The notes under the pieces were generated by a model. It was given only the letters and a program-made list of their open reading frames with translations, was not told the DNA's origin and searched no databases. A stretch of 64,000 bases of DNA from Ahaetulla prasina (lineage: Eukaryota; Chordata; Lepidosauria; Squamata; Colubridae). Positions within the stretch are counted from its first letter, which is position 1. Each line of letters opens with the position of its first letter. The stretch covers positions 154,387,920 through 154,451,919 of the forward strand of contig NC_080540.1 of NCBI RefSeq assembly GCF_028640845.1. Reading direction: 5' to 3'. Made by a program: the position numbers and the translations under genes. Of the stretch, positions 1 through 10,085 are shown piece after piece.

Positions 1-2363
1 GGGACATTGCCATTAGTATTGGTTTGTGATGCATCACTCTGCGGGGTAGGAGCTGTCCTCAGCCACAAGTTACCGAACGAGTCGGAGGCCCCTATCGCAT
101 ATTTTTCCCGCACGATGTCGGCAACAGAAAGGAACTATAGCCAACTAGACTGGGAAGCGCTTGCCATAGTCTCTGGGGTAAAGAAATTCCACGAGTATCT
201 GTTTGGGTGGCGATTTGAAATAGTCACAGACCACAGACCTTTATTGGGACTCTTGGCGGGGGACCGTCCAACTCCGGTTGCATTATTGCCCAGGCTGACC
301 CGTTGGACTATTTTCCTGGCAGCGTACTCATACCAACTGTCTCACCGACCGGGCAAGGATTTGGGACATGCGGACGCTTTAAGTAGATGCCCATTGCCAG
401 AGACTCTTGAAGACCCAACCCCAGGAACACCTGTCTTGTTAATTGACTCTCTGGACTCTGGCCCGGTCACGTCCACAGAAGTGACTAGGGCATCCTACAA
501 AGATATTATTATCCGGACTGTAATCGACTGGGTGCAGAGGGGATGGCCAACTTCACCAGGAGAACGATTTAAAGAGTTTACCAAAAAGCGTTCAGAACTG
601 TCGGTACAAGGGGGGTGTCTGTTATGGGGGGATAGAGTGGTTATTCCAGAGAAATTACGAGGGCATGTCTTGGAACTATTGCATGTGGGTCACCCAGGGA
701 TTGTGAGGATGAAAAGCCTAGCAAGAAGTTACATGTGGTGGCCACAAATGGACAAAGATATTAGCGACCGGGTGGGGAAATGCCAAGCTTGCCAGGAATC
801 TAGACCACTACCCCCAACAGCCCCCATAAGGGAATGGGAAAAACCCCAAGGTCCTTGGTCTAGGATCCACATAGACTTTGCCGGGCCTTTTCATGGGCAA
901 ACCTTTTTGATTGTGGTAGATGCCTACTCGAAGTGGTTGGAAATTATACTCAAGAAAACCACAACAGCTGAGGCCGTAATAACAGTATTGCGGCGACTAT
1001 TTATGACACACGGGCTACCCGACACCATAGTGTCTGATAACGGCCCACAATTCATGGCCACCCAGTTTGAGGGGTACTTGGCCAGAGAGGGCATCCGACA
1101 TGCCCTCTCGGCACCTTTCCACCCGGCGAAGAATGGACTTGCAGAACGCTTCATGCGCAGTGCCAAGGAAGCATTATCCAGAATTAGCCCAGGGGATTGG
1201 CAAGCCAAAATCGACACCTTCCTGGCAGTCCAACATAGAACACCCTGTGTGGCCACTGGCCGCAGCCCATCGGAGTTATTAATGGGGAGAAGACTCCGGT
1301 GCCCCTTAGATCAGTTAAACCCAACATTGTTGTGTCTTGCCCGCCCTCAGAGCAGCCGGGGCCTTCTTACCTGCTCCCGAACACTGAGGAATGTATGCCT
1401 CCCGGCCCAAGTCCTGGCTCCATGCCCACACAAACTGCAGAAGAAGGAGCATCTCCCTGCCCCAGCCCTGACTCCATGCCCAGGCAAACGGAGCAGCTAG
1501 ACCCCTCCCCCTCCTCCACAGTAGGTGAGCCTGAGGAGGGTTTACTCCCAACAACAGCTGATTGGAGTAATCCTCGCATCAGAAGATTGGAGAGGCGGAG
1601 GCAACAGAAGGAAGGGAGGGGCAGGCCTTAATGAGTGCTGAGTCATGGAGCCACACCCCATGGCCTATATAAAGGATCTACTTTCTGGCAGTCTCTGAGT
1701 CAGGCAAAAGTCGAACTTATCTTGCTGAAGTCACTTACTGGTCTCCTGCCTGCTCTGAGGACTTTGCTAGGACTTTGGGCAGAGCTGCAGAGGCAAGCCT
1801 GATTCGGATTTCCCTGACCCAGCCGTCAGCGGAGGAGTGGGACACGACAAACATACTCCCCTGATGGGTACCAGAATATGGGGGACAAAACTAGAACAAT
1901 GACCATGGGCGACCTGGTATGGGCACACAACTACAGTGAGAGTCCAGCTTGGTTGAAGGGAACCATTGTGGGAATGACAGGCCCAAAATCATATTTAGTG
2001 GACATGGGGGATGGCCAAGTGTGGAAACGCCACATAGATCAATTACGAAAAAGAATACAAAACAATCCAGAGACCAAACAGCCAGACCCTGACTACCAAA
2101 TATTTGAACCAACAGCTAGCTCAATCCCGAGGCGATCGGAGGACTTAGCTGAATCGGAGGAAGTCCAGCGACGCCAACCGGTTCCTCCAGAGGACAGCAG
2201 GGACGACTCTGCCAGTAATCCAGGGCCGGAGGGCCCAGAGGAGGAGCTGGGAGGAACAAACAGTCCCTCCGACCAGCTCGACTCCCTCCCAGGGAATGAT
2301 TTGCGCAGGTCAGAAAGAGTTAGGAGACGCCCTGTCTACCTGCGTGACTACGTGGAGAAATAA
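1..2363 (+). pseudogene. pol: Retrotransposon pol, RNase H-integrase part, split by an LTR insertion
   Basis: The frame is open from base 1 with no local start, so it is the 3' part of a longer polyprotein. Counting from the methionine at base 7, RNase H covers about residues 1-130 with the acidic set D8, E50, D75 and D123. A zinc-binding HHCC region follows (H226/H229, C259, C262). The integrase core has D290, D344 and E380, with the family's 35-residue D-to-E spacing. The frame breaks at 1328 where a solo LTR has landed. The downstream piece (to 2363, stop TAA) encodes the SH3-like C-terminal module (GDLVWAH) and a basic tail. The two halves are in the same phase if the LTR and one 5-bp duplication are ignored, so pol was open here when the LTR arrived. 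It is now inactive. Confidence 0.88.
1328..1849 (+). mobile_element. Solo LTR (family A) inserted in integrase
   Basis: A 522-bp block starts TGTTGTG and ends ACACGACA, giving TG...CA ends with short inverted termini. It is flanked by a perfect 5-bp duplication AACAT (1323-1327 and 1850-1854). A TATATAAA box lies at 1666-1673. There is no internal retroviral region, so it is a solo LTR left by recombination. A relative lies at 8635-9225 on the opposite strand; they share the terminal bases, the GAGTCATGGAGCCACACCCC block before the TATA box and the GTGGGACACGACA end. The open frames across it (for example 1299-1631) are Pro/Ser-rich LTR sequence rather than genes. The superfamily (ERV or gypsy) is not resolved. 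Confidence 0.88.
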
Positions 2364-2415
2364 CATGCAAATTTTATGCAAATAATGGGCTAAATGCATT
2401 CTGGGAGGGGAGGAG

Positions 2416-2603
2416 TGTAATGTATTTGAAATTTTGGAGGGAAATTTGGGCGGGAAAATACACGTTGCTGATTGGCTGGCGCCTCAGCCAAATACTATAT
2501 AAAGAGAGGTGTTTGCCTGTTGGCTTTTGCTGGGTTTCACAATAAACCAAAGAGCTGTTGTCACTTGCATCGTCTCCTGCCTCTTCATTGCCCAAACTTA
2601 ACA
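2416..2603 (+). repeat. 3' LTR of the gypsy-type element
   Basis: This short LTR begins TGTAATG right after a polypurine tract and ends near TTAACA. It holds a TATATAAA promoter box (about 2496-2503) and an AATAAA polyadenylation signal (about 2541). The 3' boundary is uncertain by about 5 bp because the 5' LTR and its target duplication are not visible. ACAAC next to the end could be the duplication. Confidence 0.7.
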
Positions 2604-2830
2604 ACAACTGAGCTCAAAATTTTTGTTGCTCAGCGAGACAATTATTAAATGAATGTTGCCCCATTTTATGACCTTTCTTGCCACTGTTAAGTGAATTACT
2701 ACAGTTGTTAAGTTAGTAACACGGTTGTTAAATGAATCTGGCTTTCCCATTGACTTTGCTTGCCAGAAGGTCACACAAAGTGATCACATGACCCTGGGAC
2801 TCTGCAATAAATATGCTTGCCATAGGTTCG
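2604..2830 (+). mobile_element. TA-flanked MITE (pogo/Tigger-like), truncated
   Basis: This is the internal part of a repeat found at least seven more times here (for example 13238-13627). It has the characteristic 'gttgttaagtgaat' and 'gatcacatgacc' words. Its left end is cut off by the gypsy LTR. Confidence 0.75.
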
Positions 2831-3116
2831 CTATCACTGCTCTAGAATATCCAAATGGGAATCAAATAAATTACTATTGAATGGGAATGAGGCATTGTAA
2901 AGCAATTGTGAATCTAAATATATTAAATACTTTGGAATATAGTATCCTAGCTGGACACAAATGTGAGGACTTGTTGCTTTCCAATGTCCAAATACTGATG
3001 AATTACAACTCCCTGTATGCTTAATGAGGCTGCTGAGAGAAATATTCAGTATCCTCTGGAAGGATACAGGTTTTTTCACCCCTGTTGGCAGTGCCTAGGA
3101 ACTGATCTCATTTTAC

Positions 3117-3382
3117 CAGTGGTGAAATCCAATTTTTGTTACTACCGGTTCTGTGGGCATGGCTTGGTGGGTGTGGCGTGGCTTGGTGGGTGTGGCTTGT
3201 AGGCGTGGCAGGGGAAGGATACTGCAAAATCTCTATTCCCGCCACACTCTGGGGCCAGCCAGAAGTGGTATTTGCCGGTTCGCTGAACTACTCAAAATTT
3301 CCACTACCGGTTCTCCGAACTGCTCAAAATTTCCATTACCAGTTCTCCAGAACCTGTCAGAACCTGTTGGATTTCACCCCTG
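3117..3382 (+). mobile_element. Non-autonomous hAT element (family H1)
   Basis: The terminal inverted repeats are CAGTGGTGAAATCCA and TGGATTTCACCCCTG. The flanking 8-bp sites CATTTTAC and CAGTTTAC match at 7 of 8 positions, the hAT signature. The interior carries ACTACCGGTTCT and CAGAACCTG words shared with copies at 59591 and 63350. Confidence 0.85.
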
Positions 3383-4640
3383 CAGTTTACTCTCATTAAC
3401 AATTGCCTGCATACCAGGCTCTGTCTCTCTACAATTTCAGAAATTGTTTTGCAAGAATTTTCTTTCATTTTCTTATTGTAAACTGAATCTGGATGGTTTA
3501 TACTGTATATGCTACATAAAAAGAGAACTTTAACTTCAATAAGTAAAAATAATGAAGACTCCACTTCTAGGAAAATATAATATAATATTTAATAATATAT
3601 TATTATGTATGGATCCAATGTTTTAAGACAAGCTGACTGCTGAAGATTTCTTTAAAACTTTGCACCATTACTTACAGTTGCTTTTGGCCCTCCTCTGCAA
3701 ATTATTTGTTTCATTCGATCTGGTCTACACCATCCTCCTCTATCGTTGCATCCAGTAAATTTGAAATGACTGTTGAAATCAGGTTTATAGAATTTTTGAA
3801 TACAACTGCCACAAATGCAGTTCTGGCATTACAGTTTGCGCATTTCAAGATGAATTATTTTAGTTTTGAGTTTTTCAGTGGACCATATAGAAAAGTCCTT
3901 CCAGCCTTTCTTGCATGAAAGAAGAATTTTCCCATCCAACCTTTATATTATTGGTTTTAAGGGGAAAGATGATCATTATTCCCTGTTTAGAACTTTATAA
4001 GCCTAGCTTTCTTATTGTATCAATGATCTAGGTCTTGTGTGATCTGGTTAGATTTTGCTATGCAAACCTCATCACTACTTTTAAGTCTTCCCTGGTTTTG
4101 GAAAGACGCTTTGTTAAGTCTTACCGTTTTCTTCATTCTATATAATTCAATCTTTTTCTCATTTCTAATTAATTAACTTGATACAGGGATTTTTCTTCAT
4201 TCAGAACTAATTGAGCTACTATCACTTACACTTTTAAAGTATGTCATTGCCAGTTCCTTAACTTTCACTTCTAGCTAATGAGGTCACTGTAAATAAAATT
4301 AGTATAGCCCTACTATTTTTATTATTATCTTCTCCAGCAAATATCCCTAAACTTCTCTCCATTTCAAGGATTGATTTATTGTGAGGCAAATTCAATAAAA
4401 GATTGACATATTTTCATATTTAAGGTGTTATATTTTCTAAACAAAGCAGGACAAATTTAAAATTTCTTTTAAACAGCTTGTTTGAATAGTTCATAAGAGT
4501 CTATAAAATACCATCACATATTTCTGCTGGTTCTTTCTTGTATTCTTTAAGGTTAAGGGATAAATTTTTTTCTTAGACTTCCCATCTCTTGGCATCTCTT
4601 TCAATATTGTTGGGAACAATATAGGCATATATATGGTAAA
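3383..4640. other. Intergenic, nothing recognised
   Basis: AT-rich sequence with only short reading frames. I see no coding exon, RNA gene or clear transposon. Confidence 0.5.
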
Positions 4641-4830
4641 ATCTTTGGGAGTTATTTATTTATTTATATATGCCATCTATCTCACTCTGGGTGGTTTACA
4701 ATAAAAATTGTAAAAAGCAAATAGAATAGAATAGAATTTTTATTAGCCAAGTGTGACTGGGCATCTTACAATGAAAAATTGTAAAAAGCAATTCTAGATG
4801 GCTTGTAATAAAATCATAAATATTAAAATA
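4641..4830 (-). repeat. LINE2-like 3' tail with a nested (AATAG) insert
   Basis: A (TTTA)n tract followed by 'atgccatctatctcactctgggtggtttacaat' resembles the reverse of an L2-type 3' end. A 45-bp piece (4721-4765: ATAGAATAGAATAGAA plus TTATTAGCCAAGTGTGACTGG) lies between two near-identical copies of TTACAATAAAAATTGTAAAA (4696-4720 and 4766-4791). It therefore looks like a small retroposed insertion with an unusually long target duplication. Confidence 0.6.
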
Positions 4831-5776
4831 TTAAACATAGTTGGTTTAAAAAAATCTAAGTAAAGGGCAATATGATGGTGGCATTTAGTAGGTTGTTGTA
4901 TATTTTGCTGAAATATATCTCTACCATATGTCATTTGTTTTTCTTTTCTCTCAGTTTTTCCATTTCTAGCTCTCTTCACTATAATAGTTTCCCTTTCAGA
5001 TATTCCAAGCAGTAGAATCTCTGGCCACAACCATGATTTGTTCCCTAAGTTTGGTCGCAAACCAATTTAGTCGTGGCCTAAATCTAATTTTGGAAATTTG
5101 GCGCTTACAAAAAAAATGGCCCGGACTTCCGGTTTGGCTCCGCTTCGTGCAGAAGCAGCTATGATTTAGCTGCTAACTCCCTAGTCTGTAGAGCTGTCAG
5201 GACATTGTAAATCTTGGTCTGACAGCTTGGAATTCTTTCCCTCGGGCAAAGAGGGAAAGATGAGCATTCAGGCTGAAGTTGAGACACCCTAATAAGCTTC
5301 TAAGGCTTGCGGGGAGTTCTCCTTCCATAGCCTGATAAGCTCCTGGCTGGGGGAGGCATTTGCCTTTATGGCAAACAAACGAAGCGTCCAAATTCCATGG
5401 CAGGAATTGATTTATGATGGATTGTAACGTGGACGGAGCAGAAACTGGAGTTCTAAGCACTTGTTTGTAAGAAGACTGTAAGCCCCTGAGGATATATTTG
5501 CTGCGAAGATAGGAGAGAAGAAAGCAAATGGCGGTTTTGTGGAATGTGTGTACTGAAAACGAAAGTAGAAATGCTTACTAACGGCTAGTGTTGAAATAGA
5601 AGATAGAAGATATATAGGAAGATACTGACTAAATGGAAGAAACGAGAATTTTATGATTTATATTTTTTCTTTTTCTTTGGGATTATAGTGACTTAGAAGA
5701 AAAGTTTTTTTAATTTTTTTTTTCTAAATATTTTTTTCCCCTCTTGGTTTGTTATTAAGTTATATTTTTTTTAAAA

Positions 5777-6757
5777 ATGGCTTTTAAGCAAATAGTGCCA
5801 AAAGTTATTAAAAACTTTGAAATTTCTTCAGTTCAGATTCAAAAATTAAAAGAAGAAATCAAAAAGGAACTAAGAAATTCTTTACAGGAGTTTTTGGAGA
5901 GTCATTTTCTAGAAATAGATCAAAAATTTGATGAAATAGAGAAAGAGATGTTGGATTTTAAGGAAGTGGTGGAAGAGCAGAAGAGGGAAATGAAAATGGT
6001 AAAAGGATGCAATTGCACAAATATTAAGCTCTTGTATTCAGATGGAGGATGATCTTGCAGAAATTAATAAAGCTAATTTAGAATTGCAAAGGAAAATAGA
6101 GGAAATTCAAAAAAATCAAAACAATTGGAATTTAGATAATAAGATGGAAGATATACAGGCAAAGGTAGATAGGGCAGATGAAGAAAGAGTAATATTACAA
6201 TATAGATTAATGGAATATGCTATAAGGGTGAGAGATTTGAAGCAAAATAGGAAGGAAAATTTAAAAGAGATTTTTACGCAAGCCTTTGCTCAGATAAACG
6301 GTGTGAGCCGGAAGATTTTGAGATTAATATTGAAAGAATTTATCGTGTTAATTCTTGGTGGGCAAGACAAAATAGAGTACCGAGGGATGTGGTTATTTAT
6401 TTTACATCTAAAAAGGTTAGGTATGAAATTTTGCAAGCCTTTTATAAAAATAAATTTCAAATATTGGGACAAGATATAAAAATGATGAAGGAAATTCCTC
6501 CTAAGATGTTAAGAAAGAGAAGAGAATTTGCTTTTTTAGTGGATGAGTTTAAGAAACATCAGATATATTTTAGATGGGAAGTCCCAATGGGTTTGTCAGT
6601 GAATTTTAGAGGCAGAAAGTATTTTCTTAATTCAGTTATGAAAGCGAGACATTTTTATATTAATATTTTAAAGAGTGGGAATCCTTTGTTGTTAGATGCT
6701 AAGTTAATTGGTTTGGAAATGATGGAAAATAGAATGGGAGAGGGGAGGAATGTTTAA
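5777..6757 (+). pseudogene. L1 ORF1p-like RNA-binding protein, frameshifted
   Basis: The first ATG follows a T-rich leader. The N-terminal part (5777-6052) is a Lys/Glu-rich coiled coil (IQKLKEEIKKEL, FDEIEKEMLDFKEVVEEQ). It continues in another frame from 6042 (MEDDLAEINKANLELQRKIEE, NKMEDIQAKVDRADEER). An RRM-like strand (RVRDLKQNRKENLKEIF) leads into a third segment after about 6300 (WWARQNRVPRDVVIYFTSKK) and ends with the ORF1 C-terminal domain (EIPPKMLRKRREF ... MGLSVNFRGRKYFLNS) and a stop at 6757. Coiled coil, RRM, then C-terminal domain is the L1 ORF1p order, a trimeric nucleic-acid chaperone. Two frameshifts disable it. Confidence 0.85.
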
Positions 6758-7083
6758 GATGTGAATATGATGATTATGGTTAATTTTTGGAATTGATTTG
6801 TTTAGGATATAAATTATAGGATTTTTGTTATTTGCTATTTGTATGGTATCTATGGGATGATATTATTTAATTGTGAAGGATGGAAAGTGAAATTTATGAA
6901 TTTAGATAATGTGGATGTAATGATTTTAATTGTTTACTGTTATATTGTGGATGTAGTTTAAATGATTATTTGTTTTAATTGACATGTTTATAGATAGTAA
7001 AAATTATGAAGTTAAGTTGGAAATATTATATTTGAGAGATTTTATTCGAAATGATATTTGATTGGGAGTAGTATTGGAAGATT

Positions 7084-7436
7084 GGATATTAAATGTTATG
7101 ATAATTGAAGAAATATATAAGTGATAAAAAATTGAATTTGAGAAGCTGGATTGTAATTTAAGAAATGGACTTATGAAATTTGAAGGAATATACAAGTGGG
7201 TGAAAAAAAAATTGAATCTTAGAAGATGGACTAATTTTTAAAATGGACTGTAAGAAGAACGGACATTAAATGTTATGACAATTGAAGAAATATATAAGTG
7301 ATGAAAATTTGAGTTCGAGAAGATGGACTGTAATTTGAGAAATGGACTTACGAAATTTGAAGGAATATACAAGTGGGGAAAAAAAATGAATTTGAGAAGA
7401 CGGATTAATTTTAAAAATGGATTGTAAAAAGATGTA
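7084..7436 (+). repeat. Two 177-bp tandem units in the L1 3' region
   Basis: The block at 7084-7260 is repeated at 7261-7436 with scattered changes. Both copies start GGA(T/C)ATTAAATGTTATGA and contain GAAGAAATATATAAGTGATG and GAAGGAATATACAAGTGG. Confidence 0.8.
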
Positions 7437-8129
7437 ATATGTGAAGTTGGTATTGCTTCTTTTCTTTTTTTCTTTTTATTATTCTTTCCTATCTCTTTAT
7501 TTTTATTGTGAGGGGATCTAAAGTTTAAAATTTTTAAAGGTGGGAGGTTATGTTTATTTTGTATACTTTAGCTTGTGATTGTTGGTTATAATACCCGGTA
7601 TTTGCTCTGGGAAGTCTGGGGGGGGGGAAGGGGGAGGAGGCGGGGAAAGGGGGGGAAAATGATACATGGATTGATTATTAATGCATAGTAATTTTTGAAG
7701 ATATGAAAATAAAATTTAAAATGATATTGGGGATGTTCGATTGCCATTTCAGAAAGAAAAGGAGAGAGAAGTAGAAGGAGGGAAGAAAGTAGGTAGGAAA
7801 GAGTAGAGAAGGAGGAGGGGAATAAGAAGGTTAGATAGGGTAAGAAGGGAGGAGTGGAGAAGGAGGAGAGGAAGTAGTAAAGTGAAAGAGATGAAGGATG
7901 TGAAAGTAGTAGAGGGTAGAGAGGGAGGTGTGAAGAAAGGAAGTGGCAATCGGGCAGGCCTGAATCAGTATGATTAATGATTAATGATAGATAATAGTTT
8001 GCACATAAATATGATGTTGGAAAATGGAAATAAAAATTATTTATATACAAAAAAAATGGCCCGGAAGGGGAAATAAGCTGCAAAAAAAAAATTGTGAATT
8101 TTTTGGTCAGAACCCGATTTGGTTGTGGT

Positions 8130-8160
8130 CAGAAGCGTTCTTGACCAGAGAACGCTTCTG
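8130..8160. repeat. Short perfect hairpin
   Basis: CAGAAGCGTTCT and AGAACGCTTCTG form a 12-bp perfect stem with a 7-base loop. No function can be assigned. Confidence 0.7.
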
Positions 8161-8220
8161 TATTCTGTTTGGGTACATCTATTTTCTCAGCTCTCTCTCT
8201 AAAATGTTCTTGCAATACAA

Positions 8221-9290
8221 ATAATCCTCAATTTACAACAGTTCATTTAGTGAGCATTCAAAATTACAAAGGCACTGAAAAAAGTAACCTATTAGTCTGA
8301 CCATTTTACACACTTATGACTGTTGCAGCATCCCCATGGTCACACAATCAAAATTGAGATGCTTTATAACTAACTCATATTTATGATGGTTGCATTGTCC
8401 TGGGGTCATATGATCATCTTTTGCGACCTTCTGACAAACAAAGTCAATGGGGAAGCCAGATTCACTGCAGTGATTCATTTAATGACTGTGGTGAGAAAAG
8501 TCATAAAATGGGACAAGATAAAATGGGATAAGATTCACTTAACAACCGTGTCCCTAACTTAATGACTGCAGTGATTCACTTAACAACTGTGGCAAGAAAA
8601 GTTGTAAAATGGGGTAAAACATACTTAACAAATGTGTCGTGTCCCACTCTCACTCCGACGCACGAGTCAAGGAAGTCCGTAACAGACTTGGCAACAAAGC
8701 CTTTGCAGCTTGCCAAGCTCCTTCGAGGTTTATCAGGGCAGGCAGGAGTCCAAGTTGTGACTTCAGCGATAGAGTCCGATATCAGCAAACTAGCTAAGAC
8801 TTTGCTTGACTCAAGGTTGGAATGTCAAAAGCAGGTCCTTTATATAGCTGTGGGGTGTGGCTCCATGACTCAGCATTTATCCAGGCCTGCCCCACCCCTC
8901 CTTCTGCTGGTGTCGCCTCTCAGATCTCCGGAAGCGAGGGTCCTCCTACTCTGAATTGTCTTCAGCTGGATCTGCTGTCAGTAATTCCAGCACTTGGCTG
9001 ACGTCCTGCTCTGATGGCTGAGCCAAAGGAATACACGCCGTAGGAGTGAGGTTTATTGGGCTTGTTCGTTCACTCTTGGCATCCTCTCCGGGCATAGGGC
9101 CAGGGCTGGGGGCTGGAGACATGACAGGCCGTTCATCTTCATTATCAGACTCGGAGTCTGATAACAGGCCCGGTTGGAGACGGGAGGGGCCCGGCTGAGG
9201 AGAGGAGGGAGGACGAATCACAACAAAATGTCTCTCTTAGCAGCAGAAATGTTGGGCTCAACTGTGGTTGTAAATTGAGGACTACCTGTA
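8221..9290 (-). mobile_element. TA-flanked MITE (Tigger-like) split by a solo LTR
   Basis: The left part (8221-8634) and right part (9231-9290) together make one MITE copy in minus orientation. Its end, GAGGACTACCTGTA, matches the family terminus. The gap is a solo LTR with its own 5-bp duplication. Confidence 0.82.
8635..9225 (-). mobile_element. Solo LTR (family A), second copy
   Basis: The 591-bp block reads TGTCGTGTCCCAC...CACAACA on the + strand and is flanked by a perfect AAATG duplication (8630-8634 and 9226-9230). On the minus strand it holds a CTATATAAAGGA promoter box (about 8836-8847 on +). It is about 70 bp longer than the copy at 1328-1849. The minus-strand Pro/Ser/Glu-rich open frame at 8946-9221 lies wholly within the LTR and has no independent support as a gene. 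Confidence 0.87.
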
Positions 9291-10077
9291 TAGTTTGTTT
9301 TGGAGAAGAAGCTGAATCTCTTCTACAAACATGCCTTCGTGAGGGAATGCTCTCTCTTTTTAATTTCCTTTCTTATTTATTTCTTTGATTTCTCTATTAC
9401 TTCCTTCCTGAGGGAAACCTTCCTCACACTTTTTTATGATAGTCATTGTGTTTATTGGCCGATTATGATAGCCATTTGTTAGCTTTATGTTTGAAACCTC
9501 TTCAGTGTCCTTTTTAAAAAACTAGATGTTCCCCCTTATGCACTTACTATTAAATTTTACCTCACAAATTCTTATTATTTTGTTTCTCTGCTGAACTATC
9601 CTTCCTGATGACCAACATTAAATCCCAGCACTTTATGGGGGAACTTTCCCAGTAGTGGATATACTTTTCTTTTCATTTTTTCTTTAAAATTGGGGTTTTT
9701 TGGAAATCTTATTAACAATGGGAAATTTCTACCGGATTTATCTTGCTACCACCATTCTTCTTGATTGTGAAATTCTTTCTTCTCCTTTATTTTATTAAGA
9801 TGATTGTTTTGGAGGCAATATAATTTAGGTGGAACAAGGGCAATAATATTGTCACCACTGTCACTTAATTAACATTTAAACAATATTATTGGATAACATT
9901 TTTAACTGTCTATAACGAGGGCCACTTGATTCTACGGTATGGCAATAATCACTCCTTCTGGAATTGTAATGGTATCTGAGAAAGACCTTGAGAGACATAA
10001 AAAAAGAAATGCTGCCTTGGGAATAGTCAGATAATGGATGGCACAGACTGCAGTTGTGTAACAGGCAGAGAAAAAGA
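9291..10077. other. Intergenic, nothing recognised
   Basis: T-rich sequence with no splice-flanked coding exon and no repeat that I can name. Confidence 0.5.
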
Positions 10078-10085
10078 CTCGGAAG

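Larger units (their letters stand above)
1..2603 (+). mobile_element. Ty3/gypsy-type LTR retrotransposon, 3' part
   Basis: The element enters from the left edge with its pol gene already open. It runs through RNase H, integrase and a C-terminal integrase tail, then a purine-rich tract (GGGAGGGGAGGAG, 2403-2415) and a short 3' LTR. The order RNase H then integrase, with the LTR just after pol and no envelope frame, fits the Ty3/gypsy (Metaviridae) family. A solo LTR of another element splits pol at 1328-1849. The 3' side abuts the interior of a TA-flanked MITE (ACAACTGAGCTC), so this element probably inserted into that MITE. The 5' LTR, gag, protease and reverse transcriptase are outside the window. 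Confidence 0.9.
5126..8045 (+). mobile_element. L1-type LINE with ORF1 but no ORF2
   Basis: The 2.9-kb element is bounded by a perfect 20-bp direct repeat, TACAAAAAAAATGGCCCGGA, at 5106-5125 and 8046-8065. The A-run at the start of the repeat fits L1 target-primed insertion. In order it contains a GC-richer 5' leader (5126-5500), an ORF1 coiled-coil/RRM gene (5777-6757, now frameshifted), a 3' region with two 177-bp tandem units (7084-7436), a poly-G tract (7618-7656) and a purine-only stretch (7742-7960). ORF2 (endonuclease and reverse transcriptase, normally over 3 kb) is absent. One duplication at each outer edge argues that the deleted form itself was inserted, like the mammalian half-L1s (HAL1). 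Confidence 0.85.

Noticed and set aside
1299..1631. Pro/Ser-rich 110-codon frame
   Set aside because: Starts in integrase and runs into a solo LTR; no independent evidence for a gene.
7586..8083. 165-codon minus-strand open frame
   Set aside because: Same reason: the complement of the purine-rich L1 3' region.
8946..9221. Minus-strand 91-codon Pro/Ser/Glu-rich frame
   Set aside because: Lies wholly inside the solo LTR; the corresponding part of the other copy does not keep the same protein.
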